Assembly (NCBI GenBank): GCA_018806915.1
Contig: JAGKQI010000105.1
Span: 1,984,001-2,048,000, forward strand
DNA from: Phytophthora colocasiae
Taxonomy: Eukaryota > Oomycota > Peronosporomycetes > Peronosporales > Peronosporaceae
Length of the DNA stretch: 64,000 bases
Reading direction: 5' to 3'
In this document: positions 49,505 to 60,719 of the stretch, piece after piece
Layout: every line of letters starts with the position of its first letter
Numbering within the stretch: the stretch's first letter is position 1
Translations under genes and position numbers: made by a program
Notes under the pieces: generated by a model
What the model was told of the DNA's origin: nothing
The model's input: the letters and a program-made list of their open reading frames with translations, nothing else
Database searches by the model: none

Positions 49505-50244
49505 CTAGTACATTTCACCGTCACTGTCATCACTGTCGGAGTTTGTATCACTAGAGTTGGTGTCAGAGTTTGTCGGATTTGTATGATCAATTGCCAAGCC
49601 ATCACATTCCCCCTCCTCAATGGCAGCGGTCATTGCACTGACCACGAATAGACGACAGTCTTCTTCATCTTCTTCAAGGGTATGGGTGAAGGAAGCAAGC
49701 GAGCCACGCGTCCTCTTCTTCTTCTTCTTCTTCTTCTTCTTCTTCTTCTTCTTCTTCTTTGGTACATGCAAAGTTGCTGCAACTTGGGTAAAGGTGCTGT
49801 AACCTAGGGCAATGTTGTTGTAACCTTCGGTAATTTTGCTGTAACCTCAGGTACAGTTGCTGGAAAAACGGATGCATATGCTGCTGCCTTTGCAGCCTCT
49901 GCAGGCACTTCCACGGCCGCTTTACCGTCTACTATAGCCGAAAACGACGCTACTGCGTGCTCGATTGGCTCGTTAGGGAGTCCAGCACTTGGAACAGGCT
50001 CAGTAGCCTCTACAGCGTCCGGGGCCACCTCTGTGGCATCCGTGCCAGCCTCTGATGCTTTAGAGAGGTCCTTCATTGTATCATTTCGGTCACTAAGTCG
50101 AGCAGGTTCTTCTGGATGAATGCGTGCTGCACGCGCAGCCGCTCTCGCCTTCTTCCTGGCGCGTAACTGCTTCGCACTCGCGTTTTTCTTCTTTCGTTTG
50201 GCTGGCAGGCACTGAGCCAGACGCGGTGCTGATGATACTACCAT
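49505..50244 (-). CDS. Hypothetical low-complexity protein, probably transposon debris
   Basis: The ATG at 50244 opens a 146-codon frame with a very basic Ala/Arg/Lys head (LRARKKARAAARAARI) and an Ala/Glu/Val tail. A second frame (49505-49771) contains a poly-Lys tract from the CTT microsatellite and an Asp/Ser-rich end. Frame changes occur at the 21-bp minisatellite and microsatellite between them. No domain recognised. Confidence 0.3.
49714..49759. repeat. (CTT)n microsatellite
   Basis: About 15 uninterrupted CTT/TTC units. On the minus strand they would read as poly-Lys or poly-Glu depending on frame. Confidence 0.95.
49774..49857. repeat. 21-bp minisatellite, four units
   Basis: Units at 49774-49794, 49795-49815, 49816-49836 and 49837-49857 share the pattern TGCTGTAACCTNGGGTAA with scattered changes. 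On the minus strand they encode a seven-residue repeat (LPKVTT/VPEVTA type). Confidence 0.85.
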
Positions 50245-50547
50245 GGTTTAGTCTCTAAGTTACTGCCCGTGGCGTGTCTCCCGTGTCCTCCTTCCCTTAC
50301 AGCAAGCTGCAGGGCAAAGTCGGATCAGCTAACTCAGGAGGCTTCCTGGGCGTGGCGTTTTAAAGACTGGCCAGTCGTCCTTTAAATAGTATTACCTCTT
50401 ATATCTAATCTATCACGCATCCGGGACATAATGTGAAGAGGCAGGGAGGCTGTTAAAGTTGCCTCTAAACAGTATGATTACCCAGAGGACCTCCTTAAAC
50501 TATTATGACTTGTTTTCTCTATACGTATAGTGTAATGTAGTCTCCTA
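50245..50547. other. Intergenic between transposon remnants
   Basis: No gene or repeat recognised. Confidence 0.4.
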
Positions 50548-50703
50548 CAGACAACGACGGATATATCCTAATATCCGACGTCACTGAATACCATCCGTCA
50601 TACAATTCGGAGGTCTCATAAGGACGACAGACAAATTCGACATATCTTGTGATTGGACAAATATATTTTGTTTTACGCGGATATACCATAAAAAAGTGTG
50701 TTT

Positions 50704-52976
50704 TCAAACTGATATTTCTGGATGCTTAGGAATAGCTTTCTGGAAGCTACGAATTATTGTCTCCTTTTTAAGCGTATCCCAAGCAGCAATTGTAGCGTTA
50801 ATTGCGCGGATACGTTTTTCCTTAGCGGAACCGCCGGCACGACACCTACCAGTGCTTCTGATCTTGGCCTTTAGTGGGCCCATTACTCCTACATCTAGCG
50901 GCTGACAAATAGCAGTGCTATTTGGAGGTAATGGAACCACTGTAGCATTTGCCTCTTCGACAACTATCCGCTGTCCTTCTTCTGAGATGTGACACTCAAA
51001 GTTGTCTGGTAGAAGGACAGAAGGTTTGTCTATTTCAAATTTTAACAGTGTTTCCGCATAGAATTTCCATGTAGCAGCATCCATTCACGCATTCTCTTGA
51101 AAGGCGTAGAAATGCCCGTCTGGATATTCCTCCATCTCCTTAGCCTGTAGTCGACCACCGGGAACGCCTCGGATGATGAAGAGAATCGGCAATTCCATTC
51201 CTATAAAATTAAAAATTTAAGAAAAAAAAAAGAATAAAATGAAGCTCCTTACCATCGTCGCGTACGGTTAGTACAGCCGTCATGCGGCCAGCATGCTTGT
51301 TTGCACCCAATATATGAGCCGAATCCTTTCGCCCTTTGCCAGCCCATGAACGCAGAGGTGGCATGTCAAATAAAATAGCGGTTTCATCAACGTTTAACAC
51401 GCCTCCTCCCTCGTAGCAGCTATATTGCTTCCAAAACGCTATAGAAAGCGCAGCACAAGTTTCTTCCAGGTCGTCCGTAGAACGTTTAGCAGCTTGGGGT
51501 TTTTGAGAAGGGAATCCGTAGCTAGTATGAAAACACAATAAAAACAATAAAGTTAACTTATTAACCCCTTAGTTCCCGCATGTTGGACCCTCAACATAAG
51601 GGGTGTATTATTTTTTTTTTGGACATCTATGTTATGTTGGAGGACCAACATAATAGAATTCTAAACTCGAGTTTTGTATTGAGCACATCCTAAGATAGCT
51701 GCATACTGAATACAAGGTGACACTATTGGTTTAAGACGATCCATTGCACAGGGCTCGGGATTTCAGATCACGGAAGCACGCCTTCCGCTGTTATTGTGTT
51801 CCGCCATCACCGGAAGATAAACAATTTGAGTGCGGCCAAGCATTTCAAGTTCTTCGAGGCCTTGATGGAGCAACTTCTGGTGCTGGATTCTACCGAGACA
51901 TTCGATACTATCGCGAAAGCTACTCGAGCTGAGGACAGAACGGTAGCAAGATCGACAAACAGTTGCAGATGCTGTTACCGCCAGTGGCCATACGCTGGAG
52001 AAGGATACGGACAAAGTAGATCTAGAAAGCGGACGAAAGCGCCGCCACCGTTCCTGCAAAGTGTGTGCTCTCTTCAAGGTCAACCGAGGAAATACACGAA
52101 GTATTTCTGTCTCGAATGCTCTACTGGAAATCGCCGAAAGTATCTCTGCAATGTAGCTCGTGAAGGACAAGACAGATGCATAGGAAGTTTTTCTTCTAAG
52201 TGATTTTGGTTTGCATTCACAACTTGTACTTTTTAAGTAAGTGGTGTGTGTTTCAGAAAGACGGCTCCAAATAAACAGGACACTTCTTATGTTGACCGGT
52301 CATCTTACTATCGATCTTGACTTCAATCGAGCCAACATAAAAAGCTTGTAAGTTGTACCGCCATTTCTTTTTACAAGATGAATCCTGCACCTTCCACTGG
52401 ACGAATTCTGTGACATACAAACATCCATATAAATATAAGATGGTCCTCCAACTTAAGGACGGCCGGCTGGGAAGTAAGGGGTTAACGACCAACATATAAA
52501 TTCCATAAAAGGTTACCGATTGGCAATGCGTTGCACCATGCGTTCCAACGCGCCACTGTACTCAGATAACCTTGAAACATAAGAAGACATCCACTCCGGA
52601 TGGATTCTCCACATGAACTCGATCAATCCTGCAGTAGATAACACCTAGAATTACGAATGAAATCAATGTTTTTTAACATATCCATAATATAAATACAAAT
52701 GCGTTGTTTTACCGCTTCATCTCGTCGCACATCTTTCATGTAGGTAAGTAGGTCAGAGACACCAGGAAAAATTTCCTTGCGTCCCTGACCTTTCAGCGTC
52801 TTGGATGTAGAGTGTCCTTTGAAGCTCCAAATGTCCTCGGCTTGGTTCCTCCATTCGTAGATGGTGGGCCGGGCAATATTAAGTCGTTTGCCGGCACGCG
52901 TAACACCTAATCGCTCAGCCAAAGCTAGCGCTTCTCTCTTCTGCTTAATAGTGAAGCTTCTTTCGACGCGTCCCAT
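50704..52976 (-). pseudogene. Pogo/Tigger-type transposase, interrupted
   Basis: Starts at the ATG at 52976 (MGRVERSFTIKQKREALALA), with an HTH (VTRAGKRLNIARPTIYEWRN). Segments continue upstream of the nested insertion (LIEFMWRIHPEWMSSYV at ~52530-52630) and beyond it at 51547-51250, with the first catalytic Asp in GVLNVDETAILFDMP. The last part is 51210-50704: LPILFIIRGVPGG, then SVLLPDNFECH, then ICQPLDVGVMGPLK. A TGA at 51085-51087 replaces what would usually be a tryptophan codon (ENA-stop-MDAATW). The second catalytic Asp position reads Asn (LPDNFECH, where family members normally have D-N). Small introns are likely between segments. Confidence 0.75.
51565..52481. mobile_element. PiggyBac-like insertion with TTAA ends
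   Basis: 917 bp bounded by TTAA at 51561-51564 and 52482-52485, with inverted ends CCCCTTAGTTCCC and CCCCTTACTTCCC. Inside, the plus strand has remains of a piggyBac C-terminal cysteine-rich zinc-binding tail (RKRRHRSCKVCALFK in one frame, YTKYFCLECSTGN in another, at ~52025-52170). It lies within the pogo transposase remnant, so it inserted later. Confidence 0.78.
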
Positions 52977-53396
52977 GCAAATTTCGCAGTAAAGGGTAGT
53001 AAGGTTTAAGCTCAAAGCCAATCGTTTTGCTGTCCTGTATTATTGGTAAAAAAATATTTTTATCACCCTCATGATTCGCTAAAATTCGTGCCATCTTTAC
53101 TGTGGCGGGAAGTTTGTACATCTGTCACCTGTCAGGATATTTTAGTCTGTCGAATATATCCGTCGTTGTCTAAATTCATTGGTGTGCACTGCAGCTCCTA
53201 TAAATCAAATGAACATCACTTCGCCTTTCAACGGCTACCAACAACTCCTCTCCTTCCACCTCTCTTCTTCACTACTAGTTAACCTCGCCATATTGTAGAC
53301 GACTGAATCAGCTGGTGCCTGCCCTTGATCGTAGTGCTCCTGTGGTCAGTATCACTTCGTTTAAGTGTGTGTAGATATGCTCTGTGGTGATCTCTT

Positions 53397-54418
53397 GGCT
53401 CTCCGGCAAAACACGCCCACTGTTTAGAACTTTCTAAATTTAGAAATGATAGAAAATATGCAGAAGAGATAATTTGATGTACATTTCATGTGTAGACAGT
53501 TTGGCAAAACACACCCAATTTTGGCGCCAAAACAGAAGATCGCAGTGTTGTGAGTGACTTAGTTTTTGTATTTAAAAGAAAAACACGTCCACTACACGGT
53601 CCCTTAGCCATCGACTACGACTCACAAACCATTTAGCCACCTCAAGTTCAGCCACATACCAAGCCCCACCACCCCATTCACATCATGGAGAGCTCCTACC
53701 TGTACCACGTCGAGGGCCCCAGCCTCTTCTCCGTCGCCACCGTCATGGAGGCGACGTGTAACCAGGACACCGCTCTCCTCTGGTGCATGGAGGTAGGTCT
53801 GATAGACCGGCAGAACGTGCGAAGCAACATGAAGCCGTCCAGTGCAACAACTAAGCGTTGGAGGTGCTCCCGACGGGCACTGCACGAGAACCGAAAGGAG
53901 GTGTCACGCGGCATGCTCACCAGCTCGTTCTTTAGCGACTCAAAGCTTAAGTTGCACCATTCTGTACGCCTGCTCCTCGCATGGTGCATGCAGCTGCCTC
54001 AAGCCACTGCCATGGAGATGGCTGAGGTGTCTGAACGCACTGTCAGGGACTGGTACTTATTTTGCCGCTCTACGTGTTCGAAGGAGCTTACTTCAAGGTA
54101 ATGTTGCCTATAAGTTGCACGAACGTTGCTTATGTTGTATTAAGTTATTTTATGTTGCGTTACATTACAGATTGGCGGCCATATCGGCACATCAAGAGTA
54201 GCGCGGTATGACCAGGGAGCGCCTCGACTCCTATTTAGACGAGTACATGTGGCGCTCCTGGTACTTCCCTGCACAGGCTTCAGCAGGTGACTACATGGCC
54301 GGTCTATTTGTAGCCATCCTAAGCAACGAATACAACTGACGGTATACTATTTTCTAAGTTCCAGAATCTAGTCGAAAATCTGGTCGTTCTAAACAGTGGG
54401 TGTGTTTGCCGGAGAGCC
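53397..54418. mobile_element. Merlin-like element, internally deleted
   Basis: 1,022 bp with ~33-bp inverted ends (53397-53430 and 54386-54418, GGCTCTCCGGCAAA at the tips). It contains the first and last parts of an IS1595/Merlin-type transposase but not the catalytic middle. An 8-9-bp target duplication could not be confirmed: the flanks GATCTCTT and GAATCTTT only partly agree. Confidence 0.75.
53685..54341 (+). pseudogene. Merlin (IS1595-type) transposase remnant
   Basis: 53685-54101 encodes the N-terminal region: a zinc-binding remnant region, then MLTSSFFSDSKLKLHHSVRL and SERTVRDWYLFCRSTC, the HTH end that is characteristic of Merlin transposases. After ~100 bp the frame at ~54210 resumes with the C-terminal LDSYLDEYMWRSWYF. 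The DDE core between them is deleted. Confidence 0.72.
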
Positions 54419-54616
54419 GAATCTTTACCGAGGAGTTCTCGTCTACGTAGAAGAATTTCACTTTCCAGCAAAATTAATCAGAAATAATTGCCAATGAAGA
54501 CGTGGTATGTAGGTCATGACCGATATCCACACAAAAACCAGCAGCTGATAGCTTCGGATCACAGGGTCATGACCTAGTCATGACTTTTACTTAAAGATCT
54601 CACGACTTTTTCTTAA

Positions 54617-57600
54617 CCCCTCTACTACGAAGGATGTTCCGGATTATCCTGAATTGTTAATATATGAATTAACATATGCCGGAAAATCAGTACTATATAT
54701 GCTGTTTCAAGCCCTTTCGCGTGACACGTGGCCCGAAGAAGAAATGGGATTGGCTACTGCAGAGAGATGTGCAGTACAAAAACGCGTACAATAACTGCCT
54801 ATTGCGATCTCCCTGCAAAACCGTTACACTTTACTGTAACGACACGACAATGACCAACACTCAAGAACCGTTCCATTGTCTCCATTATCGTTACTCATCT
54901 TCATCAGAGTCACTACCAAGAACCTCGCGCCTACGTCGGTCTACGAAGCGAATATTGTGCTGAAACTCGGGTGGGATGGCCATACCATTCCGCCAGCTCT
55001 GGTGCCAGATCTGGTTGCAGGTGAGAGCGCTGCCGTGCTGCAGCCGCCGTGCCTTGTTGCACAAGGTGACGCGCCCTCTCTTGACCTTCGTGCACGTCGG
55101 GCAGAAATAGCTGGTCTCAAAGCTGCGGACGCCCGGACCGGCGTAAGCCGAGCAAACCTTGCACAACCATTGGCGCCGCTTTTGACCGTTCTTCTCCTCT
55201 GTTAGCTCGAGCGTGTGGGTGCCTCGAGGGAGCGGCTCGGTGACGAGCGCTGCCAGGTCGTCGTCCCCGTCAAAATCTTCGCTCGTCTGGCCCAGTAGCG
55301 CGATGTGGAGCCGCCGCATGAACACGGCGTGTGTTGGCACGGTTCTCCCGCGTGTGCGCATCGCAAGTTTGTGAATGATAAACGCGTTTACCATAGCGAT
55401 ATCTACCAGCCCCAGAAATATCGTCTTGTAATATTTTCGCATGCGAATCGCTCGTTGGATTGAGTATCTCTGCAACCGTAGCTGGTCATGCACATCGACC
55501 CCTCCCATAGCCTCATGGTAGTCGCGTACAAGCTGAGGGCACGGCACTTGGGAGATCAAACCGCCGGGTTCTCGGCGGGAGACGTTGGTGAGTTGGGTAG
55601 AACATCCAGTTGCTAGAAATCTCACCGGTTTGCTGTCCATCCACGACAGAGCTACAAACTCGGGACGGCCTCTCCAAACCGCCATACGATAGACCCCTCT
55701 CGGCATCGTTTTCGGACGCTTCTTCTGCTTGAAGTCGATGGCTTTGCACCAACCCTTCCTATCCTTTCGTATAGTCCCGACGTGGTAGTGGCCCATGCTA
55801 AGCAACTTGTCTGAAAGCGGGATGGAGGTGTAGAAATTATCGGTGCAAATCAGTCTTTGTGCCGGCTGCCCGCGAAGAACCTTCGCGACGTTCTTCACAA
55901 CTGACAGATTCTTCGTTCTTGTTGGCCTTGCCGCAATATACCTCCAGTCTGTAAACACCAAAGCAAATGTTAGTGACGTCATGAAGACACTACGGCACAT
56001 ACTCAACACATAACGGAACAGCAGAATAAACAATATCACGGACATCCGTCATGTGCGAAGGATATCCGGAACAATCCGATTCCGTACCGGGAGCAATATG
56101 CCGACTCAGCGCAGCACGTCAGGTAGAATTTCGTGCCCCACTTGTTGGGCTTCGCGGGCATGTACTGGCGCATCGGGTTACGACGGTGGCGCATGGGCAC
56201 CATACCTTCGTCAAACGAAATCCGCGGACCAAGGCGATAACCACGAAAGAAGGTCGTTTGTAAAGCTCGGATGACTGGTCGTATCTTGAAAGCCCGATCG
56301 TCGCTGTCACTTTGCCGATCGTTGTCGTTGAAATGCAGGTAGCGTGCTATGTCGTGAAACCGATCACGACTCATGAACTGACCAAACGTCCCGCGCGATA
56401 GAGCACCCTCAGCTCTAGTGATCCAGTGACGACTCAGGCTTTCACGCCGAGGCTCCAGCGCTCTTGCAACTAACAGGCCAATGAAGCGGACGATCTCGTG
56501 TGGCTGGATAGCGCTTTTGCGAGCCAGCTTCCCCCGATACTCCTCGATAGAAAGCACTGTAGTCGATGGAACGGTTTCACGGCGCTGCAGAGCGCGAGTA
56601 CGCATCTGCTCTGCCACTACATTGATGCTGTCACGTCGATACTTGTTGGTTTCCATAGCAATGCGACGCCAGAGTTCCTTCGGCAGGAAGAAGTAAAAAA
56701 TAGCTAGTGGATCTTCAGCATAAGCAAGAGAGGCACGCGTTGGACCGAAAGGCCCATCATACAGCGGCGAAGCATCGTGAAGAATCCGTCCAGCGTCTTG
56801 CTCCATGTGCACATCCCACTCCTCGGCTTGCAGCCGGTCCAGATCCTCGCGAGTCAAACCAAATTCAACAGGCACGTCATCGTGTTCAAACGCTCTTTCC
56901 TCGTCACTATCATCGGCCAATGCGTTATCATCACTGGGAACATCGACATTTTCGTCTTGCAAAATCGAGTCTTCATCACCTTCCGCGTCAGAGTCAAGAG
57001 CCAGCAGCCAATCCCCGCTACCAGTGTTGAAGTCATCAGCACCAATGTCATCGAAAAGGCGGTCCTGCCTCAGTGCATCGAGAAAGTCAACTGAGTCAAA
57101 GTCATCCAATGAAACACCATGGCGGTTCACGGCAACATCGACGTCTGGAGTATCAGCTACACCCTGATCAGGATTGTCCTCTCCTTCCACCGCACTCTCC
57201 AGAAAAGTTTGAACAGTAGTATCCGTAATAGCTTCGGTGACTTCCGGAACAACTTGGTCAGTAATATCCGGAATACTTTGAGTGCCATCCGTGACAACGC
57301 GATCTGTATAATCCGTAATGATGTAGTTAGTATGGTTCAAGCAAATCAACCAACAATATACGTACCACGGCGTCGTCGCTTTGAGTTCGAACTCGGAGCC
57401 GTCACCTTTCGCTTGCCTTCAGCTCCTGTCCGATGAACCGCTGCTTGTGGTACTTCGTGGTTGCCTTCAGGTGTCGGCGTTGCCGCGCGTCTGGGCTTCC
57501 TTGGCGTGTTCTTGGCTCCTGCATCAAGCGAAGTGGCAGCCGTTAGGTCGTCTTGGTTCGCATCGGTGTGTGCGGAAGTTAGTTGACGCGCGGATGGAGG

Positions 57601-58256
57601 TGGATCGCTGGATTGAATCGCGGGGGAAGATAATAGATTTAGCCCTGGCCCCGGTAGAGGCGACGGAGTTGCGTCGGATGCTTGAGAGGGTGCATGGGTT
57701 TGGGATGGCGCTGGGGCGAACGCCAACCAGCCCTGCCTGCGGCAAAAGTCCATCAAGCTCTTGTTCCCTGTAGAAATCACGTTAGTCGATGCATCAAATG
57801 ATATAAGCAGCACGTTCCATACCGAGGAAGTAGTCGACTCCTTCCGTGCCATTCACGCTTCCACCAGGTGGCAGGTATCTGCCGTCGTTACTGAGTCCTC
57901 GCGACTTGCGGAACTTCCATCCCTTCTTGGACAGCTCTCGCCACATCTGTGTGATATTTTTCTCGGTCGCGTAAGTATACGTCTTCATCACGCGGGAATG
58001 AAGGTCTCTTCTCGGGCGCAGATCTCGAAATGAAAGGCTCGTGGAGCCCGTCGATTCTTATATCTGTAACCCTAACCCCTTCTGGATATTTCCATGTCTC
58101 ACATCCCGGGCACCCCACAGTCGACCTGGTAAAATTTATCGCATACAAATATCTATATGCGGATTTCTAACGCGCCAGATTTGTTGCGGACAATGCGGAA
58201 TATTTTCACTCCCGAAACACAATACCGGATAATCCGTTGTGGTCGGATTAGAAGGG
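54617..58256. mobile_element. PiggyBac element, 3.6 kb
   Basis: Bounded by TTAA at 54613-54616 and 58257-58260. Inverted ends start CCCCTCTACTACG (left) and CCCTTCTAATCCG (right, reverse strand), with GGATTATCCGG-like subterminal matches. It contains one multi-exon transposase gene on the minus strand. The right end stops 66 bp before the start codon of the first dehydrogenase gene. Confidence 0.85.
54891..57991 (-). pseudogene. PiggyBac transposase, four exons, probably frameshifted
   Basis: Exons 57823-57991, 57366-57767 and 56088-57303 join in phase. Exon 1 reads MWRELSKKGWKFRKSRGL; exon 2 is Pro/Ala-rich and ends in RRRR; exon 3 has a long acidic stretch and then the DDE domain with the first Asp in ISFDEGMVPMRHRR. 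Exon 4 (54891-55948) carries the second Asp in LICTDNFYTS and the third in MGGVDVHDQLRL, and a C-terminal cysteine-rich tail (KVCSAYAGPGV...YFCPTCTKVKRG). Splicing exon 3 to 4 in the expected phase gives RLEVYCGK, the normal piggyBac text, but that frame stops shortly afterwards. The catalytic text resumes one base over, near 55915-55925. So a single indel seems to have killed an otherwise complete gene. Confidence 0.75.
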
Positions 58257-58322
58257 TTAAAATCTCATTGAGTTTTTAGCTTCGAGCTCCGGATATCCGT
58301 ATCCGGATGCCTGCTCGCCATA

Positions 58323-59312
58323 ATGATGTCTAGTTTTATATTGGCGAGGATGATCGGATCCTCGACGAACCGTTGGGATGGCAGCACGATGCCATCCCAG
58401 CAGGGCAAACTAGCTCTTGTGACCGGTGCCAATTGCGGGATTGGCTTCGAAGCTGCCAAGGCCCTGGCGTTGCGCGGGGCACACGTGGTGCTCGCGTGTC
58501 GGAGCGAAACTCGTGGCCTAAATGCAGTAGAATTGATTCGTCAAACTCTGGACCAGGCCGGAGCTGTCGGCGTAGTGGAGTGTATGCTGCTGGATCTGGC
58601 TGAAGTCAACAGCATCCGAGAGTTTGCACGGACGTTCCGGGCCAAGTTCGACCGTCTTGACCTGCTCATCAACAACGCAGGCGTGGCATGTCCGCCAGTG
58701 CGTCACAACTCGAAAGGACTGGAGTGCACGTTTGCCATTAACCACCTTGGACACTTCTACTTGACGAATCTGTTATTGGATTTGCTACGGAAAGCAAAGA
58801 CAGCTCGAGTGGTGAATGTTTCAAGTGGATTGCACCATGCTGCCAGCCTGGACTTCGCCACGATGGGGCATACGCCAGGCAACAGCATGAGAGACTATGC
58901 TGAGTCCAAGATGGCCAACGTGTTGTTCACGTACGAACTACAACGGCGTCTGAATGATGCAGAGGTTGAGAATGTTCTGGCGGTTGTGGTGCACCCTGGC
59001 GTTTGCCACACAGAGATCTGGAACAAGTACATTCGCACTAAGCTGGCGGGATGGCCATTCTTGCAATGGCTGGCTATGTGGGCTGTGTGGTTACTACCGT
59101 TCTCGCCTCAGAAGATCGGTGCACTTCCGACACTGTATCCAGCGACGGTGGAGAGTGTGAAAGGAGGCGAAATCTACGCTCCCGATGGAGTCATGACGCT
59201 GAGAGGATACCCGAGGCTCGACACGTCGCATCCTTCCAGCCACTCGCGTGACAACGCTAAGAAACTTTGGACATTGAGTGAAGACTTGCTGGACGTTAAG
59301 TTCAATGTGTAG
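58323..59312 (+). CDS. Short-chain dehydrogenase/reductase, retinol-dehydrogenase/WWOX-like (copy 1)
   Basis: 329 residues, single exon. TGANCGIGFEAAK is the TGxxxGIG dinucleotide loop, CRSETR suggests preference for NADP, NNAG is at ~120, and the catalytic Ser (VSSG) and YxxxK (YAESKMANVLF) are present. The C-terminal hydrophobic stretch (WLAMWAVWLLPFSP) suggests membrane association. Substrate unknown; relatives reduce or oxidise retinoids and sterols. Two ATGs (58323 and 58326) sit together. It starts 66 bp beyond a piggyBac end, so its promoter must lie in or across the transposon. Tandem paralogue of the next gene. Confidence 0.9.
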   Translation: MMSSFILARMIGSSTNRWDGSTMPSQQGKLALVTGANCGIGFEAAKALALRGAHVVLACRSETRGLNAVELIRQTLDQAGAVGVVECMLLDLAEVNSIREFARTFRAKFDRLDLLINNAGVACPPVRHNSKGLECTFAINHLGHFYLTNLLLDLLRKAKTARVVNVSSGLHHAASLDFATMGHTPGNSMRDYAESKMANVLFTYELQRRLNDAEVENVLAVVVHPGVCHTEIWNKYIRTKLAGWPFLQWLAMWAVWLLPFSPQKIGALPTLYPATVESVKGGEIYAPDGVMTLRGYPRLDTSHPSSHSRDNAKKLWTLSEDLLDVKFNV

Positions 59313-59568
59313 GCTACATACTGTAGCTGCAAGTTGCAGCCTGCAACACGGATTAATCTGGTTGTTATCCCTCTGCATCTCATTCCGCTCCTCGTCGCGT
59401 CTCTGCTTAAATTCGCTGACCTGTTTGCAAAAACGTGAGCTGCTTGGGACCATGAATGAGGAGTGAGTCACTCCAGTGACAGCTTTCCAGAGGCGATGTC
59501 ATCTCGCAAATCTCCCCCAACCAAGCTCCACCTCAGCCGCTCAAGTTCACCGGGAATCTCTCGAAAAC

Positions 59569-60549
59569 ATGGGTGCTTTCGTTACATGTAGCGCGGAAAA
59601 GAACTGGGATGGCTCCGCAATGCCGTCCCAGAAGGGCAAGATTGCTATCGTCACCGGCGCCAACTCGGGCATCGGCTTTGAAGCGGCCAAGGCATTGGCG
59701 ATGCACGGGGCTTTAGTGATCCTCGCATGCCGTAACGAAGGTCGCGGAAGACGCGCAGAGGAGCTGATCCGTGAAGAACTGGTCAAGTTGCCAAGCGAAG
59801 TTGTCGGGTCTGTGGAGTTCATGCAGGTGGACGTCGGAGATCCGTCCAGCGTCCGCGAGTTCGCGCGCATTTTCCACGAGAAATTCGACCGTCTAGACCT
59901 GCTGATCAACAACGCTGGCGTGTCGGTACCTGCACAGCGTCACACACCCAACGACTTTGAAGCTCACTTCGCCATTAACCACTTGGGGCATTTCTACCTC
60001 ACAAGTTTGTTGTTGGACTTGCTGCGCCGGTCGAAGGACCAGGCACGCATCGTCAACGTGAGCAGCCTCGCGCACTATTTCGCGTGGATGTACCTGGACT
60101 TTTCGACGTTAGGACACACGCGCGGCAGCCTTCGTGACTATCTGACGTCCAAGATGGCCAATCTACTGTTCACGTACGAGTTACAGCGTCGCTTGCAGTC
60201 CGCTCAGGTGGAGAACGTCGTGTCTGTAGCTGCCCACCCTGGTTTCACGCACAGCGACATCTGGAACCGCTACTACCGGAGCACATTCCCGTATTGGCTG
60301 GCGGAGATCTTCGTGTGGCTTGTGTCATGGCTGCCTTTCATGACGTCGCAAATGGGAGCTCTTCCTATTCTGTACGCTGCAACTGTGAAGAGCGTCAAAG
60401 GTGGTGAATACTACGGCCCCAACGGATTCCTTCACATGCGAGGTTACCCTGCACTTGAGGCTGGTGCCAAGTCAAGTCACTCATTGGAGAATGCAAACAA
60501 ACTCTGGCAACTCAGCGAAAAGTCTCTAAATGAGAAATTCAAGCTGTAA
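59569..60549 (+). CDS. Short-chain dehydrogenase/reductase, retinol-dehydrogenase/WWOX-like (copy 2)
   Basis: 326 residues from the ATG at 59569; the frame is open upstream only through a GTG. It is closely similar to copy 1 along its length: WDGSAMPSQKGKIAIVTGAN, SGIGFEAAKALAMHG, LLINNAGVSVP, VSSLAHYF, and YLTSKMANLLF as the active-site YxxxK. The same hydrophobic C-terminal region (WLAEIFVWLVSWLPF) is present. The order and 256-bp spacing show a tandem duplication. The copies have diverged clearly, so the duplication is not recent. Confidence 0.92.
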   Translation: MGAFVTCSAEKNWDGSAMPSQKGKIAIVTGANSGIGFEAAKALAMHGALVILACRNEGRGRRAEELIREELVKLPSEVVGSVEFMQVDVGDPSSVREFARIFHEKFDRLDLLINNAGVSVPAQRHTPNDFEAHFAINHLGHFYLTSLLLDLLRRSKDQARIVNVSSLAHYFAWMYLDFSTLGHTRGSLRDYLTSKMANLLFTYELQRRLQSAQVENVVSVAAHPGFTHSDIWNRYYRSTFPYWLAEIFVWLVSWLPFMTSQMGALPILYAATVKSVKGGEYYGPNGFLHMRGYPALEAGAKSSHSLENANKLWQLSEKSLNEKFKL

Positions 60550-60719
60550 AGTGCAACAACAGCAACTTGCAGTGCGCACTGCATCTGTGACGCGCGCAAA
60601 AACGATTTTTACCCAATAGCACAATTTAAAATTCATTTTCATCCAATCACTGACGAAGCTCCTCCGTCCAGTGAAGAGCTCCTTAATAGTCAACATCTCT
60701 TCACAGACACTACGCCACC

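Larger units (their letters stand above)
50548..53171. mobile_element. Pogo-family DNA transposon, decayed
   Basis: The left end CAGACAACGACGGATATATCC (after TA at 50546-50547) pairs with the right end, whose reverse complement reads AGACAACGACGGATATATTC (53151-53171). The ends share CAGACAACGAC with the short element at 46809. It encloses a broken transposase gene and, nested inside that, a piggyBac-like insertion at 51565-52481. The TA on the right is not clearly preserved. Confidence 0.75.

Noticed and set aside
49620..49802. Poly-Phe ORF
   Set aside because: Translation of the CTT microsatellite.
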